A DNA stretch of 64,000 nucleotides from an uncultured Muribaculaceae bacterium (GCA_934675575.1 CAKUQQ010000012.1:1-64000), one strand, 5' to 3'; shown: positions 1-10,526, counted from the stretch's first letter. Notes: generated by a model not told the origin, from the letters alone. Numbers and translations: made by a program.

Positions 1-277
1 CGCATAAGCAGTGCGATAGTACTTAGTTGTTTAGCTGTTACTAATTTACTAATAATCTGCATATTGTGCAACTTTTTTATTTATTGATATTTAGAAATTT
101 AATTCAACCAACGAGTTTATCTTATTCAAAGATACACCAAATTACAATGACGCAACGAAATGGACATAATAAAAAGTACATACAACGCGGCTACTTTTTA
201 ACCATATTTAACTTGCAAAACAAAAAAAACACCTTTCTTTGTGCAAAATATATTAATATCATCAAAATTAATCGATT

Positions 278-1030
278 ATGAAACGAATTGCCCTTACACT
301 CAGCGCTGCCACGCTGCTATCATTATTGCCGTGCTCGGCAAAAGTCACCATGCCTCCGTTTCGGCAACCACTGAAATCTTATGCCGCCTATTGCGACGAG
401 GCTTTCGACATGATGCTCTCAATGCCAAAAGGTTTTTCCGACGTCAGCAAATTCGACATTTACAGCCCCAACTCCCCAAAGGGCAAAACACTGCGAGCAC
501 ACATATCCGGCGCAATCACCAAGTCAAACGACGGCAACTGCGTGGTGTTCTACAGCTATCTCCCCCTTCAATACGAAGTAGGAACAGCCTCCCAACGAGC
601 CTCCGACGAAGCCTATTGGGCAGAAAAAGGCACGGCATATTGGAGCAACGATCCCAGCACGCTGGCGGTCGCCGACTATGTCACACAACTTACAGCTGAA
701 AAATTCAATGCCGACACAGCAATAGCCGTATCACTCGACGCCAATGCCGAACTCTTTGAAGGCAAGCGTTACACCAACAACACATACATAATTTTGAAAA
801 AAAGTGGCAGACGGTTTTTCACAATCAGTGCCTTGTTCACCGACGATGGATTAAAAGACAAACAGCGATACCTCAACGCAATTTTCGATTCCGTAAAGTT
901 TGGCAACAAGCCCGGTTGGACATTCAACCGCGAGACAGAACAAGCCGCCCACGCAAAACATCTTGTTCAGTTCAACGCCTACGCCAAAAAACACAACAAA
1001 GTCACAGGCTTAACCCCAACAGCGAGATAA
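278..1030 (+). CDS. secreted protein of unknown function
   Basis: A 250-residue protein with a clear Sec signal peptide (MKRIALTLSAATLL, cleavage probably near residue 20 after the CSA segment) and no transmembrane segment beyond it. I recognise no family. The mature part is a mixed alpha/beta globular sequence with aromatic-rich strands (FFTISALF, YTNNTYIIL), as in small periplasmic lipid-binding or DUF-type proteins. The ATG at 278 places the signal peptide correctly and follows an AT-rich 277-base stretch in which I see no other gene. It converges on the OPT transporter and shares a hairpin terminator with it. It is probably exported to the periplasm; function unknown. Confidence 0.75.
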   Translation: MKRIALTLSAATLLSLLPCSAKVTMPPFRQPLKSYAAYCDEAFDMMLSMPKGFSDVSKFDIYSPNSPKGKTLRAHISGAITKSNDGNCVVFYSYLPLQYEVGTASQRASDEAYWAEKGTAYWSNDPSTLAVADYVTQLTAEKFNADTAIAVSLDANAELFEGKRYTNNTYIILKKSGRRFFTISALFTDDGLKDKQRYLNAIFDSVKFGNKPGWTFNRETEQAAHAKHLVQFNAYAKKHNKVTGLTPTAR

Positions 1031-1050
1031 CACCCACAATCGCCCCACAA

Positions 1051-1089
1051 AACAAGTGCCGATGAGCTTACAACCCATCGGCACTTGTT
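1051..1089. terminator. bidirectional hairpin terminator
   Basis: Perfect 14-bp inverted repeat, AACAAGTGCCGATG (1051-1064) with CATCGGCACTTGTT (1076-1089), and an 11-base loop. It lies between two convergent genes and has T-rich sequence on the right and A-rich sequence on the left, so it can end transcripts from both sides. Confidence 0.8.
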
Positions 1090-1114
1090 CTTTTATCCCC
1101 TAACTAATTTTATA

Positions 1115-3094
1115 TCAGTCTTTCTTGGCCTTGATGCACGCCACCACCAGGTAGGCAATCAGAGCCACATACATAGCCACTGCAAGCCAGTTTGCCACAG
1201 TGTCGGTCAGCGGACTCGTGTATTCAAATCCGGCAAAACGCATTCCTGCGCTCACCACGCCCATCAGCGCGCCACCGGCTATGAAGCCCGACGCAAGCAG
1301 AGTGCCACGGTCCAGACGCGCCTTGTTCACTTCCTCGTTTTTGCTGCGGGTACTCACCCACCAGCTAATGGCACCACCCACAAGGAGCGGAGTGTTGAGC
1401 TCAAGCGGAATAAACATGCCGAGCGAGAATGCCAGAGCCGGCACACCGAGCCAGTTGAGCAGACAAGCAAGCACTGCACCCACTATATAGAGCAACCACG
1501 GCGTTTCGCCGCCCATCATCAGAGGGTCTATCACGGCAGCCATGGCATTTGCCTGTGGAGCCACAAGGGCATTTTCACCCACAAAGCCATAAGTCTTGTT
1601 CAATATCAGCATAACGCCGCCCACTGTGGCAGCCGACACCAAAGTGCCCACAAACTTCCACGTCTGCTGTTTGGCAGGAGTAGTTCCAATCCAGTAGCCT
1701 ATCTTCATGTCGGTCACCATGCCGCCAGCCATCGACAGTGCCGTGCAAACCACACCACCAAGCACCATGGCAGCCACAATGCCCTTATAGCCATTCAAGC
1801 CAATTGCCACAAATATTCCAGAAGCAATTATGAGCGTCATAAGCGTCATTCCCGACACCGGATTACTTCCCACTATGGCTATGGCGTTTGCAGCCACAGT
1901 CGTAAACAGGAATGCTATCACCGTCACTACGATAAACGCTATAACAGTTTGAAACAGGTTGTGAATCACGCCCACATAAAAGAACACAAACGTCACCAGC
2001 AATGCTGCTGCCAAGGCAAACACAAGCGTTTTCATAGGAATGTCGCGCTGTGTGCGCTCTGCCTTTGGCAGTTCGCCGCCGTTGCCCTTAAACGACTTGC
2101 CGGCAAGTCCCACGGCGCTCTTTATCACGCCCCACGACTTCACTATGCCTATCACACCGCTCATGGCAATGCCGCCAATTCCTATAAACCTCGCACCGCC
2201 GCTGAATATCTGCTCAGCAGGAGTGCCGGCAAGCTCCGGATTCATGCCCATTAGCGGCACTATCACCCACCATATAAACGCACTTCCGGCAAATATGATA
2301 AATGCATAGCGCAAACCCACTATATAGCCCAGTCCGAGCACTGCGGCGCCGGTGTTGACCTTAAACAGCATTTTCGTGTTCTCTGCCAGAGTTTGCAGGG
2401 CTGGAATTGCCGTGGTTGAGAGCACCTCTTTCCACCAGCCGAACGTCGATAGCACAAAGTCATACAGTCCGCCCACAAGTCCGGCTATGAGCAACGGCTT
2501 TGCCTGTTCTCCGCCCTTCTGACCCGAAATCAGCACCTGTGTGGTGGCTGTGGCCTCCGGAAACGGGAACTTGCCGTGCATGTCTTTCACAAAATATTTG
2601 CGAAATGGAATGAAGAACAAAATGCCAAGCGTGCCTCCGAGCAGCGAGCTTAGAAACACTTCCAGGAAATTGACCGTAATCTCAGGATATTTAGCCTGCA
2701 AGATGTAAAGCGCCGGCAAAGTGAATATAGCACCAGCCACCACTATGCCAGATGCCGCACCTATTGATTGGATTATCACATTCTCGCCAAGCGAGTTCTT
2801 GCGGTGAGTGGCGCCTGCCACACCGGCAGCTATTATGGCAATAGGTATTGCCGCCTCAAACACCTGTCCCACCTTCAGTCCCAGATAGGCAGCCGCGGCA
2901 CTGAAAATCACCGCCATTATCAGACCCATCGACACCGAGTAGGGAGTCACCTCCGGATACACCTTGCCAGGCTTCAGCACCGGAGTGTACTGTTCACCGT
3001 CTTTCAGCTCGCGAAAAGCGTTTTCTGGCAAACTCATCTCGTCGGGCTGAACCGTGGGAGCCTCAACGTTTAGTTTCTTTTCTTCCTTGCTCAT
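1115..3094 (-). CDS. OPT-family oligopeptide transporter
   Basis: A 659-residue multi-spanning inner-membrane protein resembling the bacterial OPT (oligopeptide transporter) family, which imports small peptides or metal-chelate substrates by proton symport. Visible support: a hydrophilic N-terminus, then YSVSMGLIMAVIFSAAAAYL (about residues 52-71), a GLKVGQVFEAAIPIAIIAAG helix, and about 14-16 hydrophobic segments up to the short basic C-terminus KAKKD. Its length is normal for bacterial OPT proteins. It follows the homocysteine methyltransferase on the same strand after a 116-base gap. That gap contains a TAACTTCG element resembling a -7 box, so it may have its own promoter. Substrate cannot be predicted from sequence alone. 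Confidence 0.9.
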   Translation of the reverse strand: MSKEEKKLNVEAPTVQPDEMSLPENAFRELKDGEQYTPVLKPGKVYPEVTPYSVSMGLIMAVIFSAAAAYLGLKVGQVFEAAIPIAIIAAGVAGATHRKNSLGENVIIQSIGAASGIVVAGAIFTLPALYILQAKYPEITVNFLEVFLSSLLGGTLGILFFIPFRKYFVKDMHGKFPFPEATATTQVLISGQKGGEQAKPLLIAGLVGGLYDFVLSTFGWWKEVLSTTAIPALQTLAENTKMLFKVNTGAAVLGLGYIVGLRYAFIIFAGSAFIWWVIVPLMGMNPELAGTPAEQIFSGGARFIGIGGIAMSGVIGIVKSWGVIKSAVGLAGKSFKGNGGELPKAERTQRDIPMKTLVFALAAALLVTFVFFYVGVIHNLFQTVIAFIVVTVIAFLFTTVAANAIAIVGSNPVSGMTLMTLIIASGIFVAIGLNGYKGIVAAMVLGGVVCTALSMAGGMVTDMKIGYWIGTTPAKQQTWKFVGTLVSAATVGGVMLILNKTYGFVGENALVAPQANAMAAVIDPLMMGGETPWLLYIVGAVLACLLNWLGVPALAFSLGMFIPLELNTPLLVGGAISWWVSTRSKNEEVNKARLDRGTLLASGFIAGGALMGVVSAGMRFAGFEYTSPLTDTVANWLAVAMYVALIAYLVVACIKAKKD

Positions 3095-3210
3095 ACAATT
3101 TATTTAATATTATTTGATTTTTCACCGTTCAAGTTGCGAAGTTAAGCAATTTTCCACTAAAAAGCCACAATCTCACACGCAAAACCAACCTCCGCCTTCA
3201 CAACTCACTT

Positions 3211-4101
3211 CTATTGTCTTTTCATAGCTTTTGACAGAGCTGCTATGTGCCGCGGTGTGATGCCGCAGCACCCACCCACTATCTTCACGCCGTCAACTTC
3301 AGCTACACGGCCCATGATTTCAGCAAACCTCTCTGCCGACAAGCAGTGTCGGCCACTGGCATCAGGCATGCCGGCACTTGGATACACCGCAAGCGGCAAC
3401 TCCACTTCTGCCGCCAACCGCTCCACAAGCCTCACAAGTCCGTTGCTCACGCCAAATGAGCAGTTAAGCCCGAAAGCCGACACCGCCCCCACCTGCCTCA
3501 CTGCTGCGCACAGCTGCCCAAGCGTCTGCCCCGAAGCTATGCGGCCACGCTCATCGCTGGTAGTGCCAGTCAACACCACCGGCACACTGCGCCCCAGCCG
3601 CTCCTGTGCAGTGGCTATTCCGCGCATTGCCGCCACGGCATTTCTCACGTCATAGCAGGTCTCCACAAGCAGCAAATCCACGCCTCCAGCCATCAGAGCT
3701 TCAGCCTGACAGGCAAACGCAGCCTCCATCACTGCCTCTTTTTCTCGGCATCTTGTCAGCGGCAGCCTTGTTGGCCCCATGCTCCCTGCCACCCACACCT
3801 TGCGCATGGCGGTACACTCCATTGCCACTCCAGCTGCTATTTCTGCCCCTCGGCGAGCCAGTTTCACTGCCATGTCGGCATTCATATCCATGCCGTTGGC
3901 ACAAGTGGTGTTGGTCGTGATTATATCTGCACCTGCTGCCACATAACACCTATGCAAGGCTGCAACAGCGTCACTATCCTGCACATTCAAAGCCATGCAA
4001 TGCGCCAAGCCGTTGCGCCACAGCATGGTGCCCACCGCACCGTCCAAAATCATGGTGCGGCCGCGCAACGCCTCATCAAAATTCGAGCTTTTATTACCCA
4101 T
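3211..4101 (-). CDS. homocysteine S-methyltransferase family protein
   Basis: A 296-residue cytosolic enzyme of the Zn-dependent homocysteine/betaine methyltransferase fold, equivalent to the N-terminal domain of MetH or to MmuM. It should transfer a methyl group to homocysteine to make methionine. All three zinc cysteines are present: C214 in GLNCSFG and C278/C279 in VGGCCGITPRHIAAL. The N-terminal DGAVGTML motif is also typical. The usual PNAGLP motif reads PSAGMPD here. It is a stand-alone domain: no pterin- or cobalamin-binding MetH modules follow. The methyl donor (S-methylmethionine, SAM, or a partner protein) is therefore uncertain. A TAAATTTG -7 element lies about 50 bases upstream. 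Confidence 0.88.
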   Translation of the reverse strand: MGNKSSNFDEALRGRTMILDGAVGTMLWRNGLAHCMALNVQDSDAVAALHRCYVAAGADIITTNTTCANGMDMNADMAVKLARRGAEIAAGVAMECTAMRKVWVAGSMGPTRLPLTRCREKEAVMEAAFACQAEALMAGGVDLLLVETCYDVRNAVAAMRGIATAQERLGRSVPVVLTGTTSDERGRIASGQTLGQLCAAVRQVGAVSAFGLNCSFGVSNGLVRLVERLAAEVELPLAVYPSAGMPDASGRHCLSAERFAEIMGRVAEVDGVKIVGGCCGITPRHIAALSKAMKRQ

Positions 4102-4153
4102 GCCCTATACTGATTTTTCAACAAATATGCCTACCACAATTAATCGCTGCCGT

Positions 4154-4161
4154 CAAATTTA
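4154..4161 (-). promoter_or_regulatory. -7 element for the homocysteine methyltransferase gene
   Basis: On the minus strand this reads TAAATTTG, a perfect match to the Bacteroidetes TAnnTTTG -7 consensus, and predicts a leader of about 45-50 bases. No clear TTTG -33 box is seen at the usual spacing. Confidence 0.5.
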
Positions 4162-4279
4162 CGCTTTTTCATCACATTTTCACGCCCATACCGCCAATTA
4201 ATGCTATTTCACCATCAAAATCAGAATTTGCAAGACCGAATCCAACAAAATTCATTTAAAACTTCTTGTTTCTTTAGAC

Positions 4280-4402
4280 ATTGTGACAAAATAATCAATT
4301 TTTTATTAAATTTGTCAGCAAGATTCACACATCTAATTAAAAAAAATTAAGCGAATGCTTATCAAGTTATCATTAACAAGCTACTTTTAGCCGCAAAGCG
4401 GC
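4280..4402 (+). promoter_or_regulatory. promoter and leader hairpin of the first GLUG gene
   Basis: In the 352-base divergent spacer (4102-4453), TAAATTTG at 4307-4314 matches the -7 consensus, with ATTG at 4280-4283 as a loosely spaced -33 box. The predicted leader is about 130 bases and carries a compact hairpin, GCCGC-AAA-GCGGC, at 4390-4402. A second TATTTTTG sits 4 bases before the ATG but is too close to act as a promoter. I see no gene in this spacer. Confidence 0.5.
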
Positions 4403-4453
4403 ATCACTATATCTCAAGCAACGTTCTTTTACAAACAATCAATATTTTTGTTT

Positions 4454-7400
4454 ATGATTAAAAATTATCTAATGGTTCTGTTTGCCTTGGTGTGCTTCGG
4501 CATCACGGCACATGGCGCCGATTCCGGCTCCAACCAGAACTTCGCAAAGATGTCGGGCACACCGCAGTCGCGCGTCCAAGCTCCTCCAGGAGAGTTAAAG
4601 CTTGGCAAGACTGTGTGGTCCGAAGTTTCCACAATGGCAACCAATGTTGCTCCTCGCAAGAGCAAACACAAGGCAGCTTCCTCACTCAAGGGCAAGACTA
4701 TTCGTGCCGCTGAGTTCTACACTTTGTCATCGGGCGAGCGCAAGCTCAATCCCGGCGGCCTTGTAACATTCAACTACACTACCGACAACACCGCGTCTGT
4801 CAAGGGGCTTGGCACCTATGCCAACAAGCTCACCATGAGCTACGATCTCGACGCCGGCACAGTGTCAATATCTCCGCAAGTGGTCTATGTCCACCCCACC
4901 TACGGCAACGTCTATATCTGTCCTATCGACTGGTCACAAGGAGCTTACAGCACAACAAGTCCAGTCACAGGAACAATCGACGACAAAGGCAACATCACCC
5001 TCGGCGCATGGGGACTTTTCCTCACGTCAGGTCCCAACAAGGGTGGCTCGTTTCTTGCCACCAAGGGCAGCAAGATTTGGGCTTCAAACGGCGTTATGAC
5101 CAACAAGTTCCAGGGCAAAGACTCTCTTGAGGTCTATCCAATCTATGTGGAGCGTCAGTTCGACAACCAAATAGGTATCGTAAACTTTGCCGACAACGGC
5201 ACAGAAGTGTCAGCCTATGTCAACCCCGACAAGAGCATAGAAATCACACCTCAACACATCTACACCAACCCCTCTTATGGAGAGTTTGTGTGCAAACCGG
5301 CCAACTGGTCGGGTGCCGGTGTGCTCTCTGGCAGCATCAACGGCACTTCCACGCCGTCAAAAATCACTTTAGGCAACTGGGCTATCGTTAGCCGCGTCTA
5401 TACCGCTCTCGTGGCTTATTCTTATGCTTCAAGCGAGATAGAGCTCACCGACTACACCCTCACCTATCCCACACAGCGTCAGCTCTCGTGGACGGGCAAC
5501 GGCACAAGCGCATCGCCATTTGTGATTGCGTCTGCCGACCAGCTTCAGGCATTTGCCGAGTCGGTCAACTATGGCAATGACTATGCCGGCAAATACATCA
5601 CCCTGGGTGGTGACATCGACATGACCACCCTCACTTCGGCTTACCGTTCCATAGGCCGCAGCGAGCAATCGCCGTTCAAAGGCAACTTCAACGGCCAGGG
5701 ACACACCATCAAAAATCTCACTATCACCTACGGCCAAGAGAGCAATGCCGGCTTGTTTGGCTGCGTTGGCAAGGGCGGTGTGATTACCAATCTCAACATC
5801 GACAACCTCAAACTCACCTCTGCCGGACAGTTTGCCGGCGGTGCAGTGGCTCAAGCCAACGAGGCAGAGATTTCTAAAATCAATGTCACCAATTCCACCA
5901 TCACCCACACCAACTCTTGGGGCGGCGGCGTAGTGGGCGAGTTGTCGCTCGGCACAATTTCTAATTGCCGCTTCACCGGTTCCATCACTGGTTCGGGTGC
6001 CACAGGCGGCGTTGTGGGCATTTTGCGCGGCGCCACAGCTTCTGACTGTTCTGCCGATGCCACTATGGTGTTTGACGGCTATTTCGACCGTTTCTATCGC
6101 GCCCTTGGCGGTGTGGCAGGCTACATAATAGCCAAGAAGAGCAACGACAATAGCAACGAGGTGATTTCACCACTCGTAACCGACTCTTATTTCTCTGGCA
6201 CAATCACCGACAACGATGGTCACGGACAAGTGGCTGGCGTGGTGGGCGACATGAACGGCGGCACAGTGGAGCGTTGCTTCAACGCAGCCCCTATCGCCTC
6301 GGTCACCACCGACGAGCTCAACGGAGCCATTGGTGGCGTGGCTGGTCTTGTGTATGGCGCAACAATCAAGGATTCTTTCTCGGCAAACGAGATACTGTCG
6401 AGCCAAAAGACCAAGCAAGTTGGCGGCATAGTGGGCTACATTCTCGGCAACGAAAAAGAGCCTACCACCATCGAGAACTGCTACAATGCCGGACAGGTGA
6501 TTGTGGCAAGCGGCTATCCCACCTACGCCGTCTATGGCGTGCGTTTCCAGCCAAGCACACTCAAAAACGTGTTCTTCGACAAGCAAATGACCCCTGCCAC
6601 CATGCCCGACTCACTCGCAGCCATGGCCAAGACCACAGCCGAACTCACTTCGGCACAAGGCATCGCTGGCTTCGACAAATCAGTCTGGACGTTTACCGAC
6701 GGTTTCTATCCTGTGCTCACCAAGTTCAAGGACGTGCCTGTGGCACAAATGGCAACCGCACCGCTGATTCTTGCCAATGGCGAGAGTGTCAACAAAATCA
6801 AGACCAACTTCTCTGGTGCTGTGACAGGCACGCTCAAGTGGTATATCTACAACAACAACCAGTTTGGCACCGAGGGCAACGGACTCACCGTTGATGCCAA
6901 CGGCAAGTTCACTCTCAAGAACGTCACCTCACACCAAACGATAGGCGTAACCCCCGACTCCCACAACTACAAGTTGTTCAGCATCTACACCGTCAACCCC
7001 TCTGGTTTTGTGGGTTCAGGCACACAAGCCGATCCATATCTCATTCAAGACAAGGAAGACCTCGTGAACCTCAACAACTACGTGAAGAGCGGACAAAACT
7101 TCAAAGGCGACTTCTTCACGCAAACCAAGGACATCGACCTCAACTATAGCGATGATTTCAAGGGCGTGGGCGATGACTACAAGCAGAATCATGCCTTTGC
7201 CGGCACTTACGATGGTCAGGGCCACACAATCCACCGCATGAAAATTGACGGCGTGGTCTATGACGAGAGCGGCAAGGCTGTTTACTCCAAATCACGCCGC
7301 GTGGGAGGTCTGTTTGGCTACACCACTGAAACAAGTGTTCTCAAAAATATCAATATAGCTGCCGACTGCAAAATCGAAGTCTATGAGATTGTCGGAGGCG

Positions 7401-10400
7401 TGGTGGGTGCCACACAAGGCCGTGTGGAAAATTGCCGCAACTATGCCGACATCACAGCCATCACCGACAATGCTGGCGGCATAGCCGGACAAGTGACTTC
7501 TACCGGTGCAGCTTCTGGCTGCTACAACTCTGGCACAATCACCGCAGGTGGCAACACCGTGGGTGGCATCGTGGCAGTGCTTGGCGGCAAGGTTGAGTAT
7601 TGCCAGAACGATGGCGAGGTGCGCAACATCGTTCTCTCTCCGACGCGCGTTGCCACTGCGCTCAACACCGCAGGCGGCATCGCCGGCGAGGCAAGCGGCA
7701 GCGCCGTAGAACTTATCGGCAATGTCAACACCGGCTACGTTCACTCGCTTCGCGACGTGGGCGGCATATCATCATCGGCCACTCGTGCCAAAAAGGTGGC
7801 TTGCAACCTCAACTATGGTATGGTTGATTACCACTACACCGATGGCACTGTTGGCTCATTCTTCGCCTACAAATACACTGGCGATGACACCGCCGGCAAC
7901 TGTTTTGATGCCCAAATAGGCTACCAAAACGCATCATGCTACACAGCCCTCAATGGCATTAGCGGTCTGACAACAGCCGAGCTCACCTCTGGCAAGAAAA
8001 TCGACGGACTGCTCGACAGTGAGCATTTCGACTTCACCGAGGGCATGTATCCCGTGCTCAAGGCATTCAAAGACGAACCCGCAGCCATTGCACATCGCCA
8101 AATGATTGTCAAGTTTGCCGCTGCCGACAACTGCGACAATATGAAGTCAACTGCCACACTCAGCAACACCAAAGGCATGGAGTGGGCACTCGCAAAATCT
8201 GCCGACTTCGCCATAAACGGAAGCAAGCTCACTGTGGCACTGTCTAAGGGCACAACTTCGCTCCGCGACACACTCACAGTCACGTTCAACGGCTACCAAA
8301 AGGCTTTGCCTCTGCGCGCCGTGCCAGCTTTATTCGACGGAGAAGGCACTGCCCAAAGCCCATATCTTATCAAGACTGTTGAAGATATGCAGACACTTGG
8401 CCAGTTCTCCACCAACGAGAATTTCAACTTTGCCGGCAATTATTTCCGCCTCGTCAACGACCTTGACTTCAAGGGCGAGAAATTCTACCCTGTGGCATTG
8501 CCGCCAACTCTCTTTGAAGGCGATTTCGATGGTAACGGCAAGAAGCTCTCCAATGTGACCTACACCACCGATGAAGACTACGCCGGTGTGTTCAGCAATG
8601 TTGGCAAGAGTGGTTGCGTTCACGACCTCACACTGGCAAGTGGCACCATCACAGGCTATCGCTACCCGGCAGGAATTGCCAACTCTGTGTATGGCAAGAT
8701 TTACAACTGCACCAATGGCGCTACAATCACCACCGAGAAATATCCTTATGCCGGCGGTGTGGTGGCACACCTCTACAGTGGTGGTTCTATCATAGGCTGC
8801 TCGAACTATGGAAATGTTGCTCCAGCCTCTGGAAGCGGTGCAGGCATCGTGTGCAACACAAGTGACGGTTCTCTTGTGAAAGACTGTGTTAACAACGGAA
8901 AATTCACAGACAACTACTCTATGGCGGGAATTGTGTGTAGCAACTACGGTAAAATCGTGGATTGCGTCAACAAGGGCACAATCAGCGGTTCTGGCTCATT
9001 GGCAGGCATAGTGGTTGAGTCAAATGGCGGTGATTCTGTCATCAACTGCCGCAATGAGGCCACAATACGTGGCACAAGCGGCTACATTGGAGGCGTGGTG
9101 GCAACGACCAAAACAAGCGACAAGCCTTCGGTTTACATCAACTGCTACAACACAGCCTCTATTTCCGGCAAGGAAATTGTGGGTGGCTTTGTGGGTATAG
9201 CACGCGTGGGCGTTGAGTTCAACGGCTGCTACAACACAGGCGATGTCACTGGCGACGGTTCAAGCGTGGGCGGTTTCATAGGTAGTGCCTACTCTTCGTC
9301 AACCAACACCGGCACAGGTCTTGTCATCAACTGCTACAACTCCGGACAAGTCAGCAACTCCAACAAATACACTGGCGGCTTTGCTGGCGACACTGGCTAC
9401 AAATTCAATTTCATCAACTGCCACAACGACGGCTATGTGATTTCCAACTCCTATGGCGTGGGAGGCTTTGCCGGCAATTTGCTTGGCAATGCCACCAACT
9501 GCTACAACACCGGCGAGGTTGAATCCGATGGCTATGGCGTGGGCGGTTTCGCAGGTCTTTTGCGCAATGCTGCAATAAAAGGTTGCTTTAATGTGGGCAA
9601 TGTGACATCTAACAGCACCATCACCGATGGTTCTCACGGCAATGCCGGAGGTTTGAGCGGTGAAGGCTACGGAAAGATAAGCGATTCATTCAACATGGGC
9701 AATGTCGTGGCACTATCCCATGCTGCCGGTGTGCTTGGCATGGCCAACTCTTCTTCTGTCACAATCAGCCGCTGCTACAACACTGGTTCCATAACAGTCA
9801 GCCAAGACGGCACAGCCGGTGCTATCCAAGTGCCAGGCAAGCGCTACAAGGCTGCTCTCGATAGCGTGTTCTTCGATAGCGAAACCTGCACCGGGCTCAC
9901 CGACGCCGATGCCAAGGCACTCACCACAGTAGAGTTAACCAAGGCTGACCTCGGCTCTGGATTTGCCACTGTTGCAGCAGCCTATCCGCTGCCACAAGCC
10001 TTTGTGGCCAACGACACGGTTCTTGCCTATGCTGCTGCCTATGCCCTTGCCGATGGCGAGACATCACAGCACATCAAGTCTAAGTTCAGAGTAATCACTC
10101 CAGAAGGTCTCAAGTGGACAAGCTCAAGCAACCTCAGTGTTGCCGGTCCGGTTGTTGCCACTTCGGCCACAGGTGCTGCCACTCTCACCAAGACGTTTGG
10201 CTCTTGGACACGCACGTTCAAGCTCAGCGTAGATGCCGTGAGCGGCGTTGACGACACCAATGTGGCGGCCAAGACAGTGGCTTCGCGCACCTACTTCACC
10301 GTGGCCGGTGTGCAAATTGCCACTCCTGCCAATGGCGAGATAGTGATAGAGCGCGTGACCTACACCGATGGCACTTCGGCTACACGCAAGACCATCTATC

Positions 10401-10411
10401 GCAACAAATAA
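4454..10411 (+). CDS. giant secreted GLUG-motif protein, copy 1
   Basis: A 1,985-residue exported protein. The ATG at 4454 gives a signal peptide (MIKNYLMVLFALVCF, cleavage near residue 21); an in-frame TTG six bases earlier only adds two residues. Order: a beta-rich N-terminal region (about 65-320) holding two related sheet repeats, then three beta-helix modules starting near residues 344, 855 and 1296. Each opens with a G-x-GT-xxx-PY/F-x-I entry motif and an F-x-G-x-F/Y-DGQGH-like turn, followed by many GG(I/V)(V/A)G-type GLUG repeats. Ig-like spacers separate the modules. The last 50 residues are a YFTVAG...DGTS...K tail shared with four other proteins here. Probably a surface-exposed adhesin or polymer-binding protein; the ligand is unknown. 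Confidence 0.88.
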   Translation: MIKNYLMVLFALVCFGITAHGADSGSNQNFAKMSGTPQSRVQAPPGELKLGKTVWSEVSTMATNVAPRKSKHKAASSLKGKTIRAAEFYTLSSGERKLNPGGLVTFNYTTDNTASVKGLGTYANKLTMSYDLDAGTVSISPQVVYVHPTYGNVYICPIDWSQGAYSTTSPVTGTIDDKGNITLGAWGLFLTSGPNKGGSFLATKGSKIWASNGVMTNKFQGKDSLEVYPIYVERQFDNQIGIVNFADNGTEVSAYVNPDKSIEITPQHIYTNPSYGEFVCKPANWSGAGVLSGSINGTSTPSKITLGNWAIVSRVYTALVAYSYASSEIELTDYTLTYPTQRQLSWTGNGTSASPFVIASADQLQAFAESVNYGNDYAGKYITLGGDIDMTTLTSAYRSIGRSEQSPFKGNFNGQGHTIKNLTITYGQESNAGLFGCVGKGGVITNLNIDNLKLTSAGQFAGGAVAQANEAEISKINVTNSTITHTNSWGGGVVGELSLGTISNCRFTGSITGSGATGGVVGILRGATASDCSADATMVFDGYFDRFYRALGGVAGYIIAKKSNDNSNEVISPLVTDSYFSGTITDNDGHGQVAGVVGDMNGGTVERCFNAAPIASVTTDELNGAIGGVAGLVYGATIKDSFSANEILSSQKTKQVGGIVGYILGNEKEPTTIENCYNAGQVIVASGYPTYAVYGVRFQPSTLKNVFFDKQMTPATMPDSLAAMAKTTAELTSAQGIAGFDKSVWTFTDGFYPVLTKFKDVPVAQMATAPLILANGESVNKIKTNFSGAVTGTLKWYIYNNNQFGTEGNGLTVDANGKFTLKNVTSHQTIGVTPDSHNYKLFSIYTVNPSGFVGSGTQADPYLIQDKEDLVNLNNYVKSGQNFKGDFFTQTKDIDLNYSDDFKGVGDDYKQNHAFAGTYDGQGHTIHRMKIDGVVYDESGKAVYSKSRRVGGLFGYTTETSVLKNINIAADCKIEVYEIVGGVVGATQGRVENCRNYADITAITDNAGGIAGQVTSTGAASGCYNSGTITAGGNTVGGIVAVLGGKVEYCQNDGEVRNIVLSPTRVATALNTAGGIAGEASGSAVELIGNVNTGYVHSLRDVGGISSSATRAKKVACNLNYGMVDYHYTDGTVGSFFAYKYTGDDTAGNCFDAQIGYQNASCYTALNGISGLTTAELTSGKKIDGLLDSEHFDFTEGMYPVLKAFKDEPAAIAHRQMIVKFAAADNCDNMKSTATLSNTKGMEWALAKSADFAINGSKLTVALSKGTTSLRDTLTVTFNGYQKALPLRAVPALFDGEGTAQSPYLIKTVEDMQTLGQFSTNENFNFAGNYFRLVNDLDFKGEKFYPVALPPTLFEGDFDGNGKKLSNVTYTTDEDYAGVFSNVGKSGCVHDLTLASGTITGYRYPAGIANSVYGKIYNCTNGATITTEKYPYAGGVVAHLYSGGSIIGCSNYGNVAPASGSGAGIVCNTSDGSLVKDCVNNGKFTDNYSMAGIVCSNYGKIVDCVNKGTISGSGSLAGIVVESNGGDSVINCRNEATIRGTSGYIGGVVATTKTSDKPSVYINCYNTASISGKEIVGGFVGIARVGVEFNGCYNTGDVTGDGSSVGGFIGSAYSSSTNTGTGLVINCYNSGQVSNSNKYTGGFAGDTGYKFNFINCHNDGYVISNSYGVGGFAGNLLGNATNCYNTGEVESDGYGVGGFAGLLRNAAIKGCFNVGNVTSNSTITDGSHGNAGGLSGEGYGKISDSFNMGNVVALSHAAGVLGMANSSSVTISRCYNTGSITVSQDGTAGAIQVPGKRYKAALDSVFFDSETCTGLTDADAKALTTVELTKADLGSGFATVAAAYPLPQAFVANDTVLAYAAAYALADGETSQHIKSKFRVITPEGLKWTSSSNLSVAGPVVATSATGAATLTKTFGSWTRTFKLSVDAVSGVDDTNVAAKTVASRTYFTVAGVQIATPANGEIVIERVTYTDGTSATRKTIYRNK

Positions 10412-10458
10412 GCACCGAGTGAGGCACTCGCGTAGTGCCACACACTCATAGCATAATC

Positions 10459-10504
10459 AAACCGCAGCCCTTTGTTTCAATAAGGGTTGCGGTTTGTGTT
10501 TTTT
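10459..10504 (+). terminator. terminator after GLUG protein 1
   Basis: A 14-bp stem with one G-U pair (AAACCGCAGCCCTT at 10459-10472 with AAGGGTTGCGGTTT at 10482-10495) and a 9-base loop, followed by a T-run at 10499-10504. Confidence 0.8.
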
Positions 10505-10526
10505 AATAAAAATTCGTCAAATGCCT

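Noticed and set aside
1085..2254. A 389-codon + strand frame opposite the OPT transporter
   Set aside because: His-rich reading of the reverse strand of a gene with many membrane helices; no start signal or family.
3211..4101. A truncated MetH
   Set aside because: The protein ends naturally with a stop right after the GGCC motif helix. Stand-alone enzymes of this length are known.
4443..4450. TATTTTTG 4 bases before the GLUG1 ATG as a promoter
   Set aside because: Transcription would begin inside the start codon. The TAAATTTG at 4307 is more credible.
4454..10411. Repeats in the GLUG genes as a CRISPR array
   Set aside because: The repeats are protein-level, of variable length, and continue in frame. 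There is no constant repeat and spacer.
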